Below are positions 63,166-64,000 of a stretch of 64,000 nucleotides of DNA, piece by piece. The notes beneath the pieces were generated by a model. It was not told where the DNA came from and ran no database searches. It saw nothing but the letters and a program-made list of their open reading frames with translations. Position 1 is the first letter of the stretch. Each line of letters begins with the position of its first letter. Both the position numbers and the translations under genes were made by a program. The stretch comes from Nothopassalora personata (taxonomy: Eukaryota; Ascomycota; Dothideomycetes; Mycosphaerellales; Mycosphaerellaceae): assembly GCA_033816765.1 (NCBI GenBank), contig CM066287.1, forward strand, positions 4,588,001-4,652,000, read 5' to 3'.

Positions 63166-64000
63166 TCATATCTTGAGGTCTGGAGGCCAGGTTGGCGCCA
63201 GAGTCGCGTTGACATCAGCCGGGCTGTTCGACTGTTCATAGTACTCTGGGATTTCACCCACTCCTCCACGAGTCATGTCACCAATGGCATCGTCGAAGTG
63301 ATTCTCCAACCCTACACCATGAGCGCTGGACGCTGCAGCAGCCTCCATGGCCGCTTCGAGGCTTGGGTCGATGGCCGTCTGTGGTTGCGATGCCTGTTGG
63401 AGGTACTGCTGATGCTCATACAGTTGCGTTCCTGGCTGCGGTCGGGTCGGTGCCATCGGCACCTGCTGGTAAGCACCTACCTGGTAGTGCTGCTGATATT
63501 GAGGGTAGCCTACCTGGTCGTAGGACTGATGAAAATGTTGCATCGGCGTGCTAGTGCGAGACGTCGAGAAGATATCGTCTGCTTGTCCTCCTGGCAGCCC
63601 GAACCCGCCCAAAGACTGTTGGCCGTTGAGTGAAGCTGGGGTAGGAACTCGAGCTCCTTGCATCTCTTGCATGTACTGGTATTGTTGCTGCTGCTGCTGT
63701 TGCAGGCCGGTTTGTAGGTAAGCGCTGGTCTGGGTATTGAATGGCGTACCGTGGACGTCATAAGCCACATTGGAAGGCAGAGGGCGACCAGGGTTGGCAT
63801 ACTGATATTGCGACTGTTCGTACCCACTGAGCTGTTGACCATAGTATGGATGAGACTCGAAGCCGACCGGATTTGAGAGGTACGTATGTTCCCTGTGCTC
63901 TTGTCGTCGCTGACGCACAGTACGACCGCCTCGATACTCGCCATCTGGATCGTTTTCAAGATCGAGAGACTCGCCCTCGTCGTCCGAGAACTCGCCCTTA
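63166..64000 (-). CDS. Gln/Tyr-rich protein, 5' part outside window
   Basis: The frame is open from the window end to a stop at 63166, so at least 277 C-terminal residues are visible. The upstream end is acidic (EFSDDEGESLDLENDPDGEY), followed by a basic patch (GGRTVRQRRQEHREH) and a long Gln/Tyr/Pro-rich region containing a Gln run coded by CAG/CAA. It ends with an Ala-rich helix (LEAAMEAAAASSAHGVGLEN) and an acidic tail. The composition suggests a transcriptional activator or prion-like nuclear protein, but no DNA-binding domain is in view and I do not name it. Confidence 0.65.
   Translation of the reverse strand, partial: KGEFSDDEGESLDLENDPDGEYRGGRTVRQRRQEHREHTYLSNPVGFESHPYYGQQLSGYEQSQYQYANPGRPLPSNVAYDVHGTPFNTQTSAYLQTGLQQQQQQQYQYMQEMQGARVPTPASLNGQQSLGGFGLPGGQADDIFSTSRTSTPMQHFHQSYDQVGYPQYQQHYQVGAYQQVPMAPTRPQPGTQLYEHQQYLQQASQPQTAIDPSLEAAMEAAAASSAHGVGLENHFDDAIGDMTRGGVGEIPEYYEQSNSPADVNATLAPTWPPDLKI

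Overview
The window is eukaryotic and reads as a filamentous ascomycete (Pezizomycotina; a Dothideomycete would fit, but I cannot prove the class). The signs are short introns (about 46-71 nt, GT..AG, with CTRAY-like branch sites), dense genes on both strands, typical fungal families (TRAPPII Trs65, CorA-like transporter, FaeB-type esterase, 2-methylcitrate dehydratase) and AT-rich repeat islands that look like repeat-induced point mutation (RIP).

Layout. 1-9.2 kb: a truncated pseudokinase-like gene, an Arg/Asp-rich low-complexity protein, a four-exon Cys-containing conserved protein, a conserved protein with a coiled coil, and a MARVEL-like membrane protein. 10.7-17.6 kb: a tannase/feruloyl esterase, then the splicing factor Cwc22 and the Paf1-complex subunit Leo1. 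18.9-30.9 kb: a MOB kinase activator with a GC-AG intron, a hotdog thioesterase, the ubiquitin-E2 variant Mms2, a Trs65-like TRAPPII subunit, an acyl-CoA dehydrogenase, a small charged protein, a fused succinyl-CoA-ligase-like protein and SUMO. 32.3-36.7 kb: a nucleoside hydrolase, ARF1 and ribosomal protein uL1, followed by a decayed GNAT gene. 38.0-50.6 kb: a CorA-like transporter, a G-patch protein, a Kin1/PAR-1 kinase, the NatA subunit Naa15 (with an apparent frameshift) and a Grn1/Nug1-type nucleolar protein that has lost its whole GTPase domain. 51.5-60.3 kb: an accessory-looking block with two SREBP-type bHLH genes and two AT-rich repeat islands. 60.8-64 kb: mitochondrial 2-methylcitrate dehydratase and the 3' part of a Gln-rich protein.

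Most genes are unrelated housekeeping loci and I see no metabolic gene cluster. Acyl-CoA dehydrogenase, the CoA-ligase fusion and 2-methylcitrate dehydratase all touch acyl-CoA metabolism, but they are far apart with unrelated genes between them.

The most informative non-genic structure is at 53.4-60.3 kb. Three copies of a roughly 180-200 bp hairpin-bearing MITE-like element lie in the RIP-type islands. One copy is split by a solo LTR of 183 bp with a perfect 5-bp target duplication, and a second solo LTR of 330 bp, also with a perfect 5-bp duplication, lies next to it. Both LTRs keep normal base composition inside strongly AT-biased DNA, which gives a relative insertion history. Among proteins the strongest anomaly is the Nug1/Grn1 homologue without a G domain, less than 1 kb from the Naa15 frameshift. 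Real gene decay and a local assembly problem should both be considered there.
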